Notes under the pieces: model-generated
The model's input: only the letters and a program-made list of their open reading frames with translations
The model's database searches: none
Told to the model about the DNA's origin: nothing
Source of the DNA: Streptomyces cucumeris
GTDB lineage: Bacteria; Actinomycetota; Actinomycetes; Streptomycetales; Streptomycetaceae
Direction: 5' to 3'
DNA: 64,000 nt
Assembly: GCF_024295805.1 (NCBI RefSeq)
Contig: NZ_JANCLX010000007.1
Location: 247,613 to 311,612, forward strand
Made by a program: the position numbers and the translations under genes
Shown here: piece by piece, positions 48,014 through 55,581 of the stretch
Numbering within the stretch: the first letter of the stretch is position 1
Layout: the number at the start of each line of letters is the position of its first letter

Positions 48014-48918
48014 CGGAGCACGGCATGGATCTGACCATCCTGTACCGGGGTCCGCTCACCTCGTGCGACTACGACTGTCCGTACTGTCCGTTCGCCAAGC
48101 GCCGGGACGATCCGCGGCGGCTGCGGGCGGACCGGGCGGCGCTGGAGCGCTTCACCGCGTGGGCGGCGGAGCGGACCGGTGACCGGCTCTCGGTGCTGTT
48201 CACCCCGTGGGGCGAGGGGCTGGTGCGCTCCTGGTACCGGGAGGCGCTGATCGGGCTGAGCCATCTGCCGCATATCCGGCGGGTGGCGATCCAGACCAAT
48301 CTCAGCGGCCGCACCGGCTGGACGGAGCGGGCCGATCCGGACACCCTCGCGCTGTGGTGCACCTACCATCCGGGCCAGACGCCGTACCCCCGGTTCCTGG
48401 CCAAGTGCCATGAGCTGGACGGACGCGGGGTGCGGCACAGCGTGGGCATCGTGGGGCTGCCGGAGCACCTCGACGCGGCGCGCCGGCTGCGGGACGACCT
48501 CCCGGAGCGGGTCTATCTGTGGGTGAACGCGGCCGAGGGCCACACCTACACCGACGCCGAGGCGGCCCGGTGGACCGCGCTGGACCCGCTCTTCGGCTAC
48601 AGCCGCCATCCGCACCGCAGCGCCGGTCTGCCGTGCCGGACCGGCGCCTCGGTGATCTCGGTGGACGGCGACGGCACGGTGCGCCGCTGCCACTTCGTCA
48701 CCGAGGAGCTGGGCAACCTCTACGACGGTTCGTACCGCGAGGCGCTGCGCCCCCGCCCGTGTCCGCTGACCCGGTGCGACTGCCACATCGGCTATGTGCA
48801 CCTGGAGTCGCTGCCGCTGTACGACGTGTTCGCGGGCGGGGTGCTGGAGCGGATCCCGGCCGGCTGGACCGGGCCCGCCGCCCCGGGAGGTCAGCCCTTG
48901 CGGCCCACCCCGCCGTAG
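48010..48918 (+). CDS. STM4011-family radical SAM protein with C-terminal cysteine cluster
   Basis: The 302-residue protein has C19-x3-C23-x2-C26 (TSCDYDCPYCPFAKRR), typical of radical SAM, and ends with LPCRTGASVISVDGDGTVRRCHF and CPLTRCDCHIGY. This cysteine-rich twitch/SPASM-like tail would hold an auxiliary Fe-S cluster, as in peptide-modifying radical SAM enzymes. The start is the GTG overlapping the previous stop; an ATG at 48025 is an alternative. Its 3' end overlaps the convergent methyltransferase gene by 28 bp. Substrate unknown. Confidence 0.86.
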   Translation: MTEHGMDLTILYRGPLTSCDYDCPYCPFAKRRDDPRRLRADRAALERFTAWAAERTGDRLSVLFTPWGEGLVRSWYREALIGLSHLPHIRRVAIQTNLSGRTGWTERADPDTLALWCTYHPGQTPYPRFLAKCHELDGRGVRHSVGIVGLPEHLDAARRLRDDLPERVYLWVNAAEGHTYTDAEAARWTALDPLFGYSRHPHRSAGLPCRTGASVISVDGDGTVRRCHFVTEELGNLYDGSYREALRPRPCPLTRCDCHIGYVHLESLPLYDVFAGGVLERIPAGWTGPAAPGGQPLRPTPP

Positions 48919-49694
48919 ACCCCGATGGGGCCGCGCCGTTCGGGGTCGCCGGCGGCCGGACCCGGCCGCCATCCGGGCACCCTCACCAGGCCCGGTTCGA
49001 GCAGGTCCCAGCCGTCGAAGAACGGCCGGATCTCCTCGTGGCGGCGCAGGCTCAGCCGGGCGGTGGACTTCCGGTAGACCTCGTCGGCCACCTGGTTGCG
49101 GCCGTGGAAGTCGGCGGTGCCGTGGCTGATCACCAGATGGCTGCCCGGGGCCACCGACCGGGTCAGGGCGGCGACGATCCCGGCGGGGTCCTCCTCGTCG
49201 GTGACGAAGTGGAGCACCGCGACCAGCAGCAGCGCCACCGGCCGTGAGAAGTCGATCAGTTCCCGGACCACCGGTTCGGCGAGGATCTTCTCCGGGGTCC
49301 GGACGTCCCCGACCACGAAGCCGGTGCCGGGGGTGCCGGTCAGCTTGACGTCGGCGTGGGCCGCGACGATCGGGTCGTTGTCGACGTACACCACCCGGGT
49401 GTCCGGGGCGATCCCGCGTGCCACCTCATGGGTGTTGGGCGAGGTCGGTATCCCGGTCCCGATGTCGATGATCTGCCGGGCCCCGTCCGCCACCACGGCA
49501 CGTACCGCCCGCGCCATGAAGTCACGGTTGGCGCGGGCGCTGTCGACGATGTCCGGTGAGACCGCGATGATCCGCTCGGCGGCCTCGCGGTCGGTCTCGT
49601 AGTTGTCCCGGCCCCCCAGGTAGTAGTCGTACATCCGGGCCGGATGCGGTCTGCTGGTGTCGATCTCCTCGGCGGAGAATCGCAGGTCGGTCAC
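48891..49694 (-). CDS. SAM-dependent methyltransferase of the DUF574 family
   Basis: The 267-residue protein matches the actinobacterial PF04672 methyltransferases: TSRPHPARMYDYYLGGRDNYETDREAAERI, IDIGTGIPTSPNTHEVA (SAM-binding loop), VVYVDNDPIV and LLLVAVLHFVTDEEDPAGIVAALTRSVAPGSHLVISH. The start is GTG 49694 (GAGGGGG upstream). It lies 3' to the DUF397/HTH pair and is likely part of that regulatory unit. The methylated substrate is unknown. Confidence 0.88.
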   Translation of the reverse strand: MTDLRFSAEEIDTSRPHPARMYDYYLGGRDNYETDREAAERIIAVSPDIVDSARANRDFMARAVRAVVADGARQIIDIGTGIPTSPNTHEVARGIAPDTRVVYVDNDPIVAAHADVKLTGTPGTGFVVGDVRTPEKILAEPVVRELIDFSRPVALLLVAVLHFVTDEEDPAGIVAALTRSVAPGSHLVISHGTADFHGRNQVADEVYRKSTARLSLRRHEEIRPFFDGWDLLEPGLVRVPGWRPGPAAGDPERRGPIGVYGGVGRKG

Positions 49695-49734
49695 ACCATT
49701 CCCCCTCAAGGCCCCCATGGGCCGCGATCAGGCG

Positions 49735-49986
49735 TCACAGAAGCAGGAAGTCGGCCTCCCCGGCCTTCGCCCCCTGGATGAAGCGTTTCATCTCACAGTG
49801 GGTGTAGATGAGTGCCGGGCCGTCGGGATCGGTCGACTGACGCAGCGCCACCCGTCCGTCCTTGAGCCTCATCGCTTCGACGCAGCTTCCCCCGTTGCCA
49901 CCGCTCCACGGCTTGTGCCAGCCCTCGCTGCCGAGGTCCCTCGCCGGCATACCGCTGTAGACACGGCTGTCGCATATGCGATCCAT
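49735..49986 (-). CDS. DUF397 protein
   Basis: The 83-residue protein shows DUF397 features: GWHKPWSGGNGGSCVEAMRL, VALRQSTDPDGPALIYTHCEMKRFIQGAKAGEAD. DUF397 proteins are paired with the upstream HTH gene in Streptomyces (WhiJ-like systems) and may act as antagonists or effectors of it. It starts three bases after that gene's stop, so the two are coupled. Confidence 0.9.
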   Translation of the reverse strand: MDRICDSRVYSGMPARDLGSEGWHKPWSGGNGGSCVEAMRLKDGRVALRQSTDPDGPALIYTHCEMKRFIQGAKAGEADFLLL

Positions 49987-49989
49987 CGT

Positions 49990-50856
49990 TCAGATCTCCT
50001 TGCGAATGCCACTCAGAATGGCCTGAGTGGTCTGTGCAGGCGCGGCCTGCGCGCACATCCGGTCCAGGGCCTCCAGGAACGCCGAGACATCATCGCGGTG
50101 GTCGAAGTAGGAGCCGCTGACCAGCGTCTCCGTATACGCGATATCGGGCAGTTCCGGGATCGGGAACCGGAAGATATGGAAGGGGCCGTACATCGCCGGG
50201 TGCGGACCGGCGTCGAACGGCATGACCTGCAGCCGGACCTGCGGCGACTCCGCGGCCTCGATCAGCCGGGCGATCTGCGCCTGCATGGTGGCGGACCCGC
50301 CGATGGGGCGGCGCAGCACCGTTTCGTCCATGACGACCCACAGCATCGGCGGGTTGTCCCGGGTCAGCAGCTCCTGGCGCTCCATCCGCAGCGCGACGTT
50401 GCGCTCTATCTCGGACTCGGGGGCGTGCGGCATCCCGGCCCGGAGCACCGCGCGGGCGTAGTCCTCGGTCTGCAGCAGCCCGGGGATGTAGTGCGGTTCG
50501 TAGGCGCGGATCAGATTGGCCTCGACCTCAAGGCTGACGAAGGTGTTGAACCACTCCGGCAGCACATCGCGGAACCGGTGCCACCAGCCGTTCTTGTTGG
50601 CCTCGCGCGCGAGCGCGAGAAAGCCCTCCACCTCTTCGGGGTCGTCCACGCCGTAGGTGCGCAGCAGCTTCTCGACATAGGGGAGCTTCAGGCCGACTTC
50701 GGCCTTCTCCATCCGGCGGATGGTGGCATGGGTGACGTCGAGGGCGCGGCCGGCCTGTTCGAACGACAGCCCGGCCTTCTCGCGCAGGTCCTGCAGTCGC
50801 TTGCCGAGCACGACCCGCAGGACGGTCGGGGCTCCGCCCGCCCGCGCATCCGCCAC
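49990..50856 (-). CDS. Scr1/WhiJ-type HTH regulator
   Basis: The 288-residue protein has an N-terminal xre-type HTH (about residues 18-75, LGKRLQDLREKAGLSFEQAGRALDVTHATIRRMEKAE) and a C-terminal Scr1-type (DUF5753) domain with YEPHYIPGLLQTEDYARAVL, VVMDETVLRRPIGG, FDAGPHPAMYGPFHIF and YFDHRDDVSAFLEALDRM. Such regulators control development and antibiotic production in S. coelicolor. It is divergent from the HATPase gene, with a palindrome between them. Confidence 0.92.
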   Translation of the reverse strand: MADARAGGAPTVLRVVLGKRLQDLREKAGLSFEQAGRALDVTHATIRRMEKAEVGLKLPYVEKLLRTYGVDDPEEVEGFLALAREANKNGWWHRFRDVLPEWFNTFVSLEVEANLIRAYEPHYIPGLLQTEDYARAVLRAGMPHAPESEIERNVALRMERQELLTRDNPPMLWVVMDETVLRRPIGGSATMQAQIARLIEAAESPQVRLQVMPFDAGPHPAMYGPFHIFRFPIPELPDIAYTETLVSGSYFDHRDDVSAFLEALDRMCAQAAPAQTTQAILSGIRKEI

Positions 50857-50992
50857 TATCGTCCCCCTCCAAGTACCTTCACAGCACAGCAGTCTGGCAT
50901 GGGCTCAGCTTCCCGAACAGCCTGCGCTTGCGATTCTGTAATTTACAGATTGAACCTTGCCATGCGCGAGTCTCACAGAGCATAGTGTCGAC
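50857..50992. promoter_or_regulatory. Divergent promoter with perfect 15-bp palindrome TCTGTAA-T-TTACAGA
   Basis: TCTGTAA (50935-50941), T, and TTACAGA (50943-50949) form a perfect AT-rich palindrome that stands out in a high-GC region. It lies 79 bp from the regulator start and 43 bp from the likely GTG of the HATPase gene, an ideal place for the Scr1/WhiJ regulator to bind. A -10-like TAGTGT (50983-50988) precedes the HATPase GTG by four bases. Confidence 0.6.
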
Positions 50993-51433
50993 GTGGCTCC
51001 TTCCTACGAGGCTCTCCGGTTAGGGCGCGGCGGCACCATGGTCGCTTCGTGCCTCCAGGACGTGTTCTGTCTCCCGGCGCTGAGCACCTCCGTCGCGGAG
51101 GCAAGACGGCATGTCGTGTTCCGGTTGCGCTCATGGGGCGTGGTCGAGGACACCCGGGACAGCGCCGAGTTGGTGGTCTCCGAGCTGTTCACCAACGCCG
51201 TCCGCCACACCTCCAGCGAAGAGGTCCGCTGTTCCCTCCAGCTCATAGGCACCCGCCTGCGGCTGGAAGTGGCCGACCAGGGGTGCGCCCGGTCGGTGCC
51301 GCAGGCGAGGTCGGTAGGGGTCGACCAGGAGGGCGGCCGGGGGCTGATGCTGGTGGAGGCCCTGTCGGAGGCATGGGGGGTACGGGCCGAGCACGGCGGT
51401 ACGGGCCGGGCCGTCTGGGCGTATCTGGCCTAG
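50993..51433 (+). CDS. HATPase_c_2 (RsbW-like) ATP-binding protein
   Basis: The 146-residue protein has an anti-sigma-factor kinase-like HATPase domain: LVVSELFTNAVRHT (N-box), LRLEVADQGCARSVP and GGRGLMLVEALSEAWGV (G-box), with GTGRAVWAYLA at the end. Such proteins accompany WhiJ/BldB-type HTH and DUF397 genes. GTG 50993 would make a leaderless message; ATG 51038 is an alternative start without an obvious ribosome site. The start is uncertain. Confidence 0.82.
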   Translation: MAPSYEALRLGRGGTMVASCLQDVFCLPALSTSVAEARRHVVFRLRSWGVVEDTRDSAELVVSELFTNAVRHTSSEEVRCSLQLIGTRLRLEVADQGCARSVPQARSVGVDQEGGRGLMLVEALSEAWGVRAEHGGTGRAVWAYLA

Positions 51434-51484
51434 AGCCGCGCATCCGGCCGGGAAACGCGGGACCACCGCACGGGACGAGCGGTG

Positions 51485-51559
51485 CCGAGGGAATAGGGAC
51501 AGCGACAGCGCCGCCGCGATGAGCGCGGCGCCAACGGGGGTCTGCCCCTATTCCTTCGG
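51485..51559. terminator. Long composite hairpin between convergent genes
   Basis: Outer arms 51485-51498 and 51546-51559 (14 bp, one mismatch, CCGAGGGAATAGGG type) enclose a GC-rich inner hairpin near 51508-51533. It lies between the ATPase stop (51433) and the convergent hydrolase stop (51566), a probable bidirectional terminator. Confidence 0.7.
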
Positions 51560-51565
51560 GACCAC

Positions 51566-52363
51566 TCAGGGCCGTAGCGGCAACAGGTCGGGACGCTTGG
51601 GTTCGACGTGATCGCCCGAGGACTCCCCGCGCAGCCGTCGTCCGATCCACGGCACCAGATACTCGCGCGCCCAGTGGATGTTGTCCCGGCGCACCTCGGA
51701 CGCACTGCGCTGCCCCTCCTCCGGCCACGGCTGGTCGGGGTCGGCCGGCACCGGAACACCGAGCACCTGACCGGCCCGCAGCGCCACCCGGGTGTGCCCG
51801 TCGGCCGACAGATGCAGCCGGTCGTCGTCCCAGGCGCGGCGGTCCTGGACCGAGCGCAGCGACCACAGGTCGAGCACCGGACAGCCGTAGCGGTCGGCGA
51901 TGGCCCGCACATGGGCGGTGTAGGTCGCGATCTTGCCACGCAGATGGCGCAGCACCGGGACGCCCCGGGTGTCGAAACCGGTGCACAGCATCACCGTGCC
52001 GACGTTCGCCACCAGCTCGGAGACGGCCGTCTCATAGCGGGTGGCCACATCGTCGGGGTCACTGCCGGGCCGCAGGATGTCATTGCCCCCCGCGCAGAAG
52101 GTGACCAGATCGGGGCCGAGCTCGATCGCGCGGGACACCTGCTCCTCGACGATCCGGTCGAGGAGTCTGCCGCGCACGGCGAGGTTGGCGTAGCGGAAAT
52201 CGTGCTGGGGCCGCTGGTCGGACAGCAGGACCGCGAGCCGGTCAGCCCATCCCACGAACACCCCGTCAGGACCGGGATCGCCGACGCCTTCGGTGAAGCT
52301 GTCGCCGACGGCTGCGTACGACCCGATCCCACCGTTGTTCACTATCTTCGAATCGTCTGCCAC
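51566..52363 (-). CDS. SGNH/GDSL hydrolase (intracellular)
   Basis: The 265-residue protein has block I GDSFTEGVGDPGP (nucleophile Ser), block II RGRLLDRIV with Gly, block III GGNDI and block V DDRLHLSADGH (catalytic Asp and His). It lacks a signal peptide and so acts inside the cell, as some streptomycete lipases/acylhydrolases do. It follows the GH36 gene on the same strand, separated by a palindrome at 52415-52445. Substrate unknown. Confidence 0.88.
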   Translation of the reverse strand: MADDSKIVNNGGIGSYAAVGDSFTEGVGDPGPDGVFVGWADRLAVLLSDQRPQHDFRYANLAVRGRLLDRIVEEQVSRAIELGPDLVTFCAGGNDILRPGSDPDDVATRYETAVSELVANVGTVMLCTGFDTRGVPVLRHLRGKIATYTAHVRAIADRYGCPVLDLWSLRSVQDRRAWDDDRLHLSADGHTRVALRAGQVLGVPVPADPDQPWPEEGQRSASEVRRDNIHWAREYLVPWIGRRLRGESSGDHVEPKRPDLLPLRP

Positions 52364-52414
52364 GTCAGGACATCATTCACCTCAATACGTGACCTACGCC
52401 ATCGTAACCAGGGG

Positions 52415-52445
52415 TTGACGAGTGGTGATGTATACCACTAGTCAA
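52415..52445. repeat. 31-bp inverted repeat at the 3' end of the alpha-galactosidase gene
   Basis: Arms TTGACGAGTGGT (52415-52426) and ACCACTAGTCAA (52434-52445) pair over 12 positions with one mismatch and a 7-base centre. They include the galactosidase stop codon (52442). It could be a weak terminator or an operator for the downstream SGNH gene. Confidence 0.55.
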
Positions 52446-54541
52446 ATCCGTCGTAGGTGGAATACGGCGGCGTCGAGATCACCGCGCAGCCCGGTCCGCA
52501 GTCCCCGGTGGAGCAGCACCGCGCCCCGGTGGACCTCACCGGTGGTCCGGTCCTCGTAGCGGGCCGCCGGGTCCAGACCGCGCAGCCGCACCGGTGGCTG
52601 TGCCTCGCCGAAGTGCTGCGCGGGCAGCCAGGCCAGCACCACCGTCTCCTCGCCGCGGACGTACTGGACGGCGGTGAGCCGGTCGCCGTCCGGGGGCAGC
52701 AGCCGGTACAGCTCGCCGTGCTGGACGACCGGCCGCACCCGTTTGTAGAGCGCCACCCAGTCGCGGGCCTCGGCACGTTCGGCCTCGCTCCACCGCAGCA
52801 GGTCCCCGCCGATGCCCAGCACTCCGGCCATCGCACTGACGAAGCGGAAGCGCAGCGAGGAGACCCGGGCGTTGCCCATGGCGTTGGGGCTGTCGGTGAC
52901 CCAGGCCGCCATCACCCGGGCCGGGTGAAGCTGGCCGAAGCCGTGCTGGATGGCGAGCCGGTCCAGCGGATCGGTGTTGTCCGAGGTCCACACCTGGTCG
53001 GTCAGGTGCAGAACGCCCAGGTCGATCCGGCCGCCGCCGCCCGCGCAGGATTCGAAGGCGACGTGGGGGTGGGCCGCGCGCAGCCGCCCCAGCAGGGTGT
53101 ACAGCCCGTGGACGTGCTCGGCCCACAACCGTTGTGGGCAGCCGTCGCCGGGCCAGCCCGCGTCGGTGAAGGAGCGGTTGAAGTCCCATTTCACGTAGTC
53201 GACGGGGGCGCTGCGGAGCAGAGCGTCCATCGACTCCCACAGGTACGCGCGGACGTCGGGGCGGGCCAGGTTGAGGACGAGCTGATGGCGGAACTCGGTG
53301 CGGGTCCGGCCGGGGTGGTGCTGGACCCAGTCGGGATGGGCCCGGTAGAGGTCGCTGTCGGCGTTGACCATCTCCGGCTCGACCCAGATACCGAACCGCA
53401 TCCCGTGCGCGCGCACCTCCTCGGCCAGCGGCTTCAGACCGTACGGGAAGCGGTCCGGGCTGGGGGTCCAGTCGCCGAGCCCGGCCCGGTCGCCCGTCCG
53501 CGCCCCGAACCAGCCGTCGTCGACGACGAACAGTTCCACGCCCAGGCCGGCGGCGATCCGGGCCAGTTCACGCTGCTGCCCCTCCCGGACGTCGAACCCG
53601 GTGGCCTCCCAGGAGTTGTAGAGCACCGGCCGCTCGGCACCGGCGTCCGGGATGACATGGGCCCGCTGCCAGGAGTGCCAGGCCCGGCTGGCGGCGCCGA
53701 ACCCGCCGTCGGTCCACAGCCCCGCGAAGACCGGGGTGGTGAAGGACTCCCCCGGCGCCAACGTGAGCTGGCCGGAGTCGTCGTGGCCCATCCCGCCGAC
53801 CACCTGGACCGCCCCGTCGGAGAGCCGCTGGACGGCGATCCGCCAGGACCCGGACCAGGCGAGCGCGCAGCCGTGGACCTCACCGCTCTCCTCGGTGGCG
53901 TCCCCGCCGTCCAGCGCCACCCAGGGCAGATGGTGGTGGCTGGTGTGGCCCCGGCGGCTGCCGATCACCTGCTCCCCGGGGGTGAGGAGGGTCCGGGCGA
54001 TCCGGCTCTCGGCGGCCCAGCGCCCGTAGAGATGGGTCAGCCGCCGGCGGTCCCGGGCCGGCAGCGACCAGGCGGCGGAATCGGCGCGCAGTACGTCCAG
54101 CGGCGGGTGGTCCGCGGTGCCGGTGTGGACCAGGGTGGTCCACCGCTCCAGGACATCGCCGTCCTGGCGCATCCGGTAGTGAAGGGTGATCCCGAGGTGG
54201 TGCAGCGAATCGTGGAAGCGCAAGCCCAGGGTGTCGTCATCGGCGCCGCTCCCCTCGTAGCGCCACTCGGTGCCCCGCAGACCGGGGGTGCGTACGGACA
54301 GGGCGGGGCGGACGAAGCGGGGGCCGCCCTCGACCGGATACTCCTCGCGCCCGTCCAGCGGTGATTCGAAGCCCCGCTCCGGGGGTCCGGGCTCGGCGGC
54401 GAGGGCTTCGGCGTCCTCGACCGCGATCCGCGGGCCCCAGTGCAGATGGAGCAGCTCATCGTGGTCGGTGAGGTGCAGGGCATAGCTGCTGTGGCGTCCT
54501 GACAGCAGCCAGATCCGACCGTTTCCGCCGACATCGATCAT
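52442..54541 (-). CDS. GH36 alpha-galactosidase
   Basis: The 699-residue enzyme has an N-terminal beta-sandwich domain (about residues 1-300), a TIM barrel with FVVDDGWFGARTGD, the nucleophile Asp in VDYVKWDFNRSF and the acid/base Asp in VWTSDNTDPLDRL, plus SCAGGGGRIDLGVL. A C-terminal beta domain with DRLTAVQYVRGEETVVLAWLP follows. It hydrolyses alpha-1,6-galactosides such as melibiose and raffinose. It has no signal peptide, so it is cytoplasmic. ATG 54541 begins MIDVGGNGRIWLL; a frame extending to 55138 was rejected. Confidence 0.93.
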   Translation of the reverse strand: MIDVGGNGRIWLLSGRHSSYALHLTDHDELLHLHWGPRIAVEDAEALAAEPGPPERGFESPLDGREEYPVEGGPRFVRPALSVRTPGLRGTEWRYEGSGADDDTLGLRFHDSLHHLGITLHYRMRQDGDVLERWTTLVHTGTADHPPLDVLRADSAAWSLPARDRRRLTHLYGRWAAESRIARTLLTPGEQVIGSRRGHTSHHHLPWVALDGGDATEESGEVHGCALAWSGSWRIAVQRLSDGAVQVVGGMGHDDSGQLTLAPGESFTTPVFAGLWTDGGFGAASRAWHSWQRAHVIPDAGAERPVLYNSWEATGFDVREGQQRELARIAAGLGVELFVVDDGWFGARTGDRAGLGDWTPSPDRFPYGLKPLAEEVRAHGMRFGIWVEPEMVNADSDLYRAHPDWVQHHPGRTRTEFRHQLVLNLARPDVRAYLWESMDALLRSAPVDYVKWDFNRSFTDAGWPGDGCPQRLWAEHVHGLYTLLGRLRAAHPHVAFESCAGGGGRIDLGVLHLTDQVWTSDNTDPLDRLAIQHGFGQLHPARVMAAWVTDSPNAMGNARVSSLRFRFVSAMAGVLGIGGDLLRWSEAERAEARDWVALYKRVRPVVQHGELYRLLPPDGDRLTAVQYVRGEETVVLAWLPAQHFGEAQPPVRLRGLDPAARYEDRTTGEVHRGAVLLHRGLRTGLRGDLDAAVFHLRRI

Positions 54542-54712
54542 CACACTTCCCCGCTTCTCAACAGGTGCCAACAGGATCAGGGAGGTGGCCCGGTACGGCA
54601 ATGGCCCTGCGCGCTTCCACGGACTGATTGCCCTGGGAACACATGTCGTAGGGTCGGCGGAGCCCGCCCCGCCACCCGGAGGCGCCGAGGCGGCCGAACC
54701 CGAGGAGCGCCC

Positions 54713-55522
54713 GTGACGCAGCAGCCCCCGCAGGTCCCCCAGACCGAGGCCGCACTGGTGGGGGTACGGAACTTCCGCGATCTGGGCGGGCTGCCGGCCG
54801 CCGACGGGCGCCGGGTGCGCGAGGGTGTGCTCTTCCGCAGCGGCCACCTCGCCCACGCCACCGAGGAGGACACCGTCTTCCTCGACGCACTGAAGCTGCA
54901 CACGGTCTTCGACTTCCGCAACGCGGCCGACATCAAGCTGGAGGGGCCGGACGTCACCCTGCGGGGCGTGCGCAACGTCAATCTGCCGCTGTCCGACCCG
55001 GCCGACGGCGCGGGGTTCTGGACCATGGTGCGCGAGGGCGACCTCAACACCCTGCGGAAGCTGCTGGACGAGGGGCGCGCCGCGCAGCGGATGATCAACT
55101 CCTACCGGGCCCTGATCACCGGCCGGCTCGATGAGCACGGCCGGATGCTCAGCGCCATCGCGGAGGACAGTTCACCGGTGCTGATGCACTGTTCCGCGGG
55201 CAAGGACCGGGCGGGTCTGTCGATCGCGGTGACCCTGCTCGCCCTCGGTGTGGAGCGGGACGTGATCGAGGCCGACTACCTGGAGTCGGCCGCCGCCCAC
55301 CGCCGCTACAAGATCTGGCGCAAGGGCGGCGGCGAGGACACCATGGCACCGGAGGTGCTGGCGCTGCTGCTCCCGCTGTTCGACGCCCGCCTGGAGTACC
55401 TGGCGGCCGCGTTCACCACCATCGAGGAGACCTGGGGCGACCCCGAGCGCTACCTCTCCGAGGGGCTCGGGTTCACCGCCCCACAGCGCGAGCGGCTGCG
55501 GGAGCGGCTGCTCACCGGCTGA
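54713..55522 (+). CDS. Tyrosine-protein phosphatase (IphP/Tyr-phosphatase-3 family)
   Basis: The 269-residue protein has the phosphatase loop HC160SAGKDR166, with Cys nucleophile and Arg, and the general-acid region LPLSDPADG. N-terminal NFRDLGGLPAADGRRVREGVLFRSGHL is the family signature. These enzymes often dephosphorylate phosphoserine/tyrosine proteins or phosphoinositides in bacteria. Start GTG 54713 with GAGGAGCGC upstream. It is divergent from the galactosidase. Confidence 0.92.
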   Translation: MTQQPPQVPQTEAALVGVRNFRDLGGLPAADGRRVREGVLFRSGHLAHATEEDTVFLDALKLHTVFDFRNAADIKLEGPDVTLRGVRNVNLPLSDPADGAGFWTMVREGDLNTLRKLLDEGRAAQRMINSYRALITGRLDEHGRMLSAIAEDSSPVLMHCSAGKDRAGLSIAVTLLALGVERDVIEADYLESAAAHRRYKIWRKGGGEDTMAPEVLALLLPLFDARLEYLAAAFTTIEETWGDPERYLSEGLGFTAPQRERLRERLLTG

Positions 55523-55553
55523 CCGCACGGGGCACCGACGGGCCGGGCACGGT

Positions 55554-55576
55554 GGGGCCGGGGCTTCCCCGGCCCC
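55554..55576. terminator. Terminator between convergent phosphatase and serpin genes
   Basis: A perfect 10-bp stem (55554-55563 with 55567-55576) and CTT loop lies between the phosphatase stop (55522) and the serpin-like stop (55582). Confidence 0.8.
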
Positions 55577-55581
55577 CTGGT

